From: Fusobacterium necrophorum subsp. necrophorum
Lineage (GTDB): Bacteria > Fusobacteriota > Fusobacteriia > Fusobacteriales > Fusobacteriaceae
Direction: 5' to 3'
NCBI RefSeq assembly: GCF_004006635.1
Contig: NZ_CP034842.1
Location: 992,001-1,056,000, forward strand
DNA: 64,000 nt
Every line of letters starts with the position of its first letter. Within the stretch, counting starts at the first letter, position 1. The notes beneath the pieces are model-generated. The model saw only the letters and a program-made list of their open reading frames with translations. It was not told the origin of the DNA and searched no databases. Positions 63,589-64,000 of the stretch are shown here, piece after piece. The position numbers and the translations under genes were made by a program.

Positions 63589-64000
63589 CTATATTAAGAA
63601 AAAAACGGAAAAAAATCCGAGAGTGCTGCCGGCTAAAACAAAGAGATGCCAAATAGCGTGGGTAAAACGAATTTTATCCAATAGGAAAGGAATCGTTCCC
63701 AAGGAATAAGCAATCCCGCTTGCCAATAAGAATCCGAAAGACAAAGGAGAAAGACTGGTATAAATATCACGAAATACAAAGACAACAGTCCAACCCATAG
63801 CCAAATACAGCAAGGTGGAAAGCAGTTGAAATCGTCCTGTAAAAAGAATTTTAAAAAAAATTCCCAATAAAGTGATTCCCCATTGTATTCCAAAGATAAT
63901 CCATTTTTTAGGACCTGTTAATACTATAAAAATATAGGGAGTGTAAGAGGCTGCAATTAAAAAATAAATTCCAATGTGATCTAAAACATGGAAAATCTTT
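63589..64000 (-). CDS. Hemolysin III/PAQR-family membrane protein (5' end outside window)
   Basis: The frame is open to the window edge on the minus strand, so the TTG at 63867 is not the start. About 137 C-terminal residues are visible with several hydrophobic helices. Motifs HVLDHIGIYFLIAASYTP and FTHAIWHLFVLAGS (metal-binding His residues) are diagnostic of the HlyIII/YqfA family. Despite the name most members are not proven hemolysins. Confidence 0.9.
   Translation of the reverse strand, partial: KIFHVLDHIGIYFLIAASYTPYIFIVLTGPKKWIIFGIQWGITLLGIFFKILFTGRFQLLSTLLYLAMGWTVVFVFRDIYTSLSPLSFGFLLASGIAYSLGTIPFLLDKIRFTHAIWHLFVLAGSTLGFFSVFFLI

Overview
The window is AT-rich chromosomal DNA from a Gram-negative anaerobe. 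It is very probably Fusobacterium necrophorum. The diagnostic locus is a three-gene operon at 38.6-50.4 kb: a two-partner-secretion translocator (lktB), a 3240-residue cysteine-free exoprotein (lktA, matching the size known for F. necrophorum leukotoxin) and a small third gene (lktC). Lactate use, histidine and amino-acid fermentation genes, an outer-membrane FadL-like porin and frequent TTG starts behind strong Shine-Dalgarno sites fit a fusobacterium.

Layout. 0-0.7 kb: right end of an IS1182-type insertion sequence. 0.8-7.4 kb: lactate block, with lactate permease, FAD lactate/glycolate-type oxidase, acyl-CoA dehydrogenase and EtfB/EtfA. It has two promoters, each followed by TKGTNNNACCA palindromes that look like GntR-family operators. 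7.5-8.9 kb: NhaC antiporter. 8.9-13.8 kb (minus): first NikABCDE/Opp-type ABC importer. 13.8-20.2 kb: dtd, then an overlapping operon pncB-psd-NusG_II protein-AI-2E transporter-THUMP methyltransferase-coiled-coil protein. 20.2-24.4 kb: histidine-degradation genes (transporter, ftcD, hutI, fchA). 24.4-33.1 kb: RseC (minus), then a cell-shape and informational operon: membrane protein, mreB, secreted protein, scpB, rRNA pseudouridine synthase, gatCAB. 33.3-38.1 kb: second NikABCDE-type importer. 38.1-50.6 kb: leukotoxin operon behind a duplicated AT-rich promoter region. 50.7-52.8 kb: FadL-type porin plus TetR regulator. 52.8-58.7 kb: complete aspartate-to-threonine pathway as divergent units (hom-lysC-asd and thrC-thrB). 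58.8-62.9 kb: glmS, aminopeptidase P and an unknown gene. 62.9-64 kb (minus): cytidylate-kinase-like protein and a hemolysin-III-family protein cut by the window end.

How the parts work together. The lactate block could take up and oxidise lactate and pass electrons through EtfAB to an acyl-CoA dehydrogenase acting as a reductase, which fits the lactate-to-propionate phenotype of F. necrophorum. The hut genes turn imidazolone propionate into glutamate and one-carbon units. The Opp/Nik importers bring in peptides or metal chelates. LktB exports LktA. LktC has the residue pattern of a YbjN/type-III-chaperone-like protein and may serve LktA in the cytoplasm, which is the most interesting lead here. 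No tRNA, rRNA or CRISPR array was seen.
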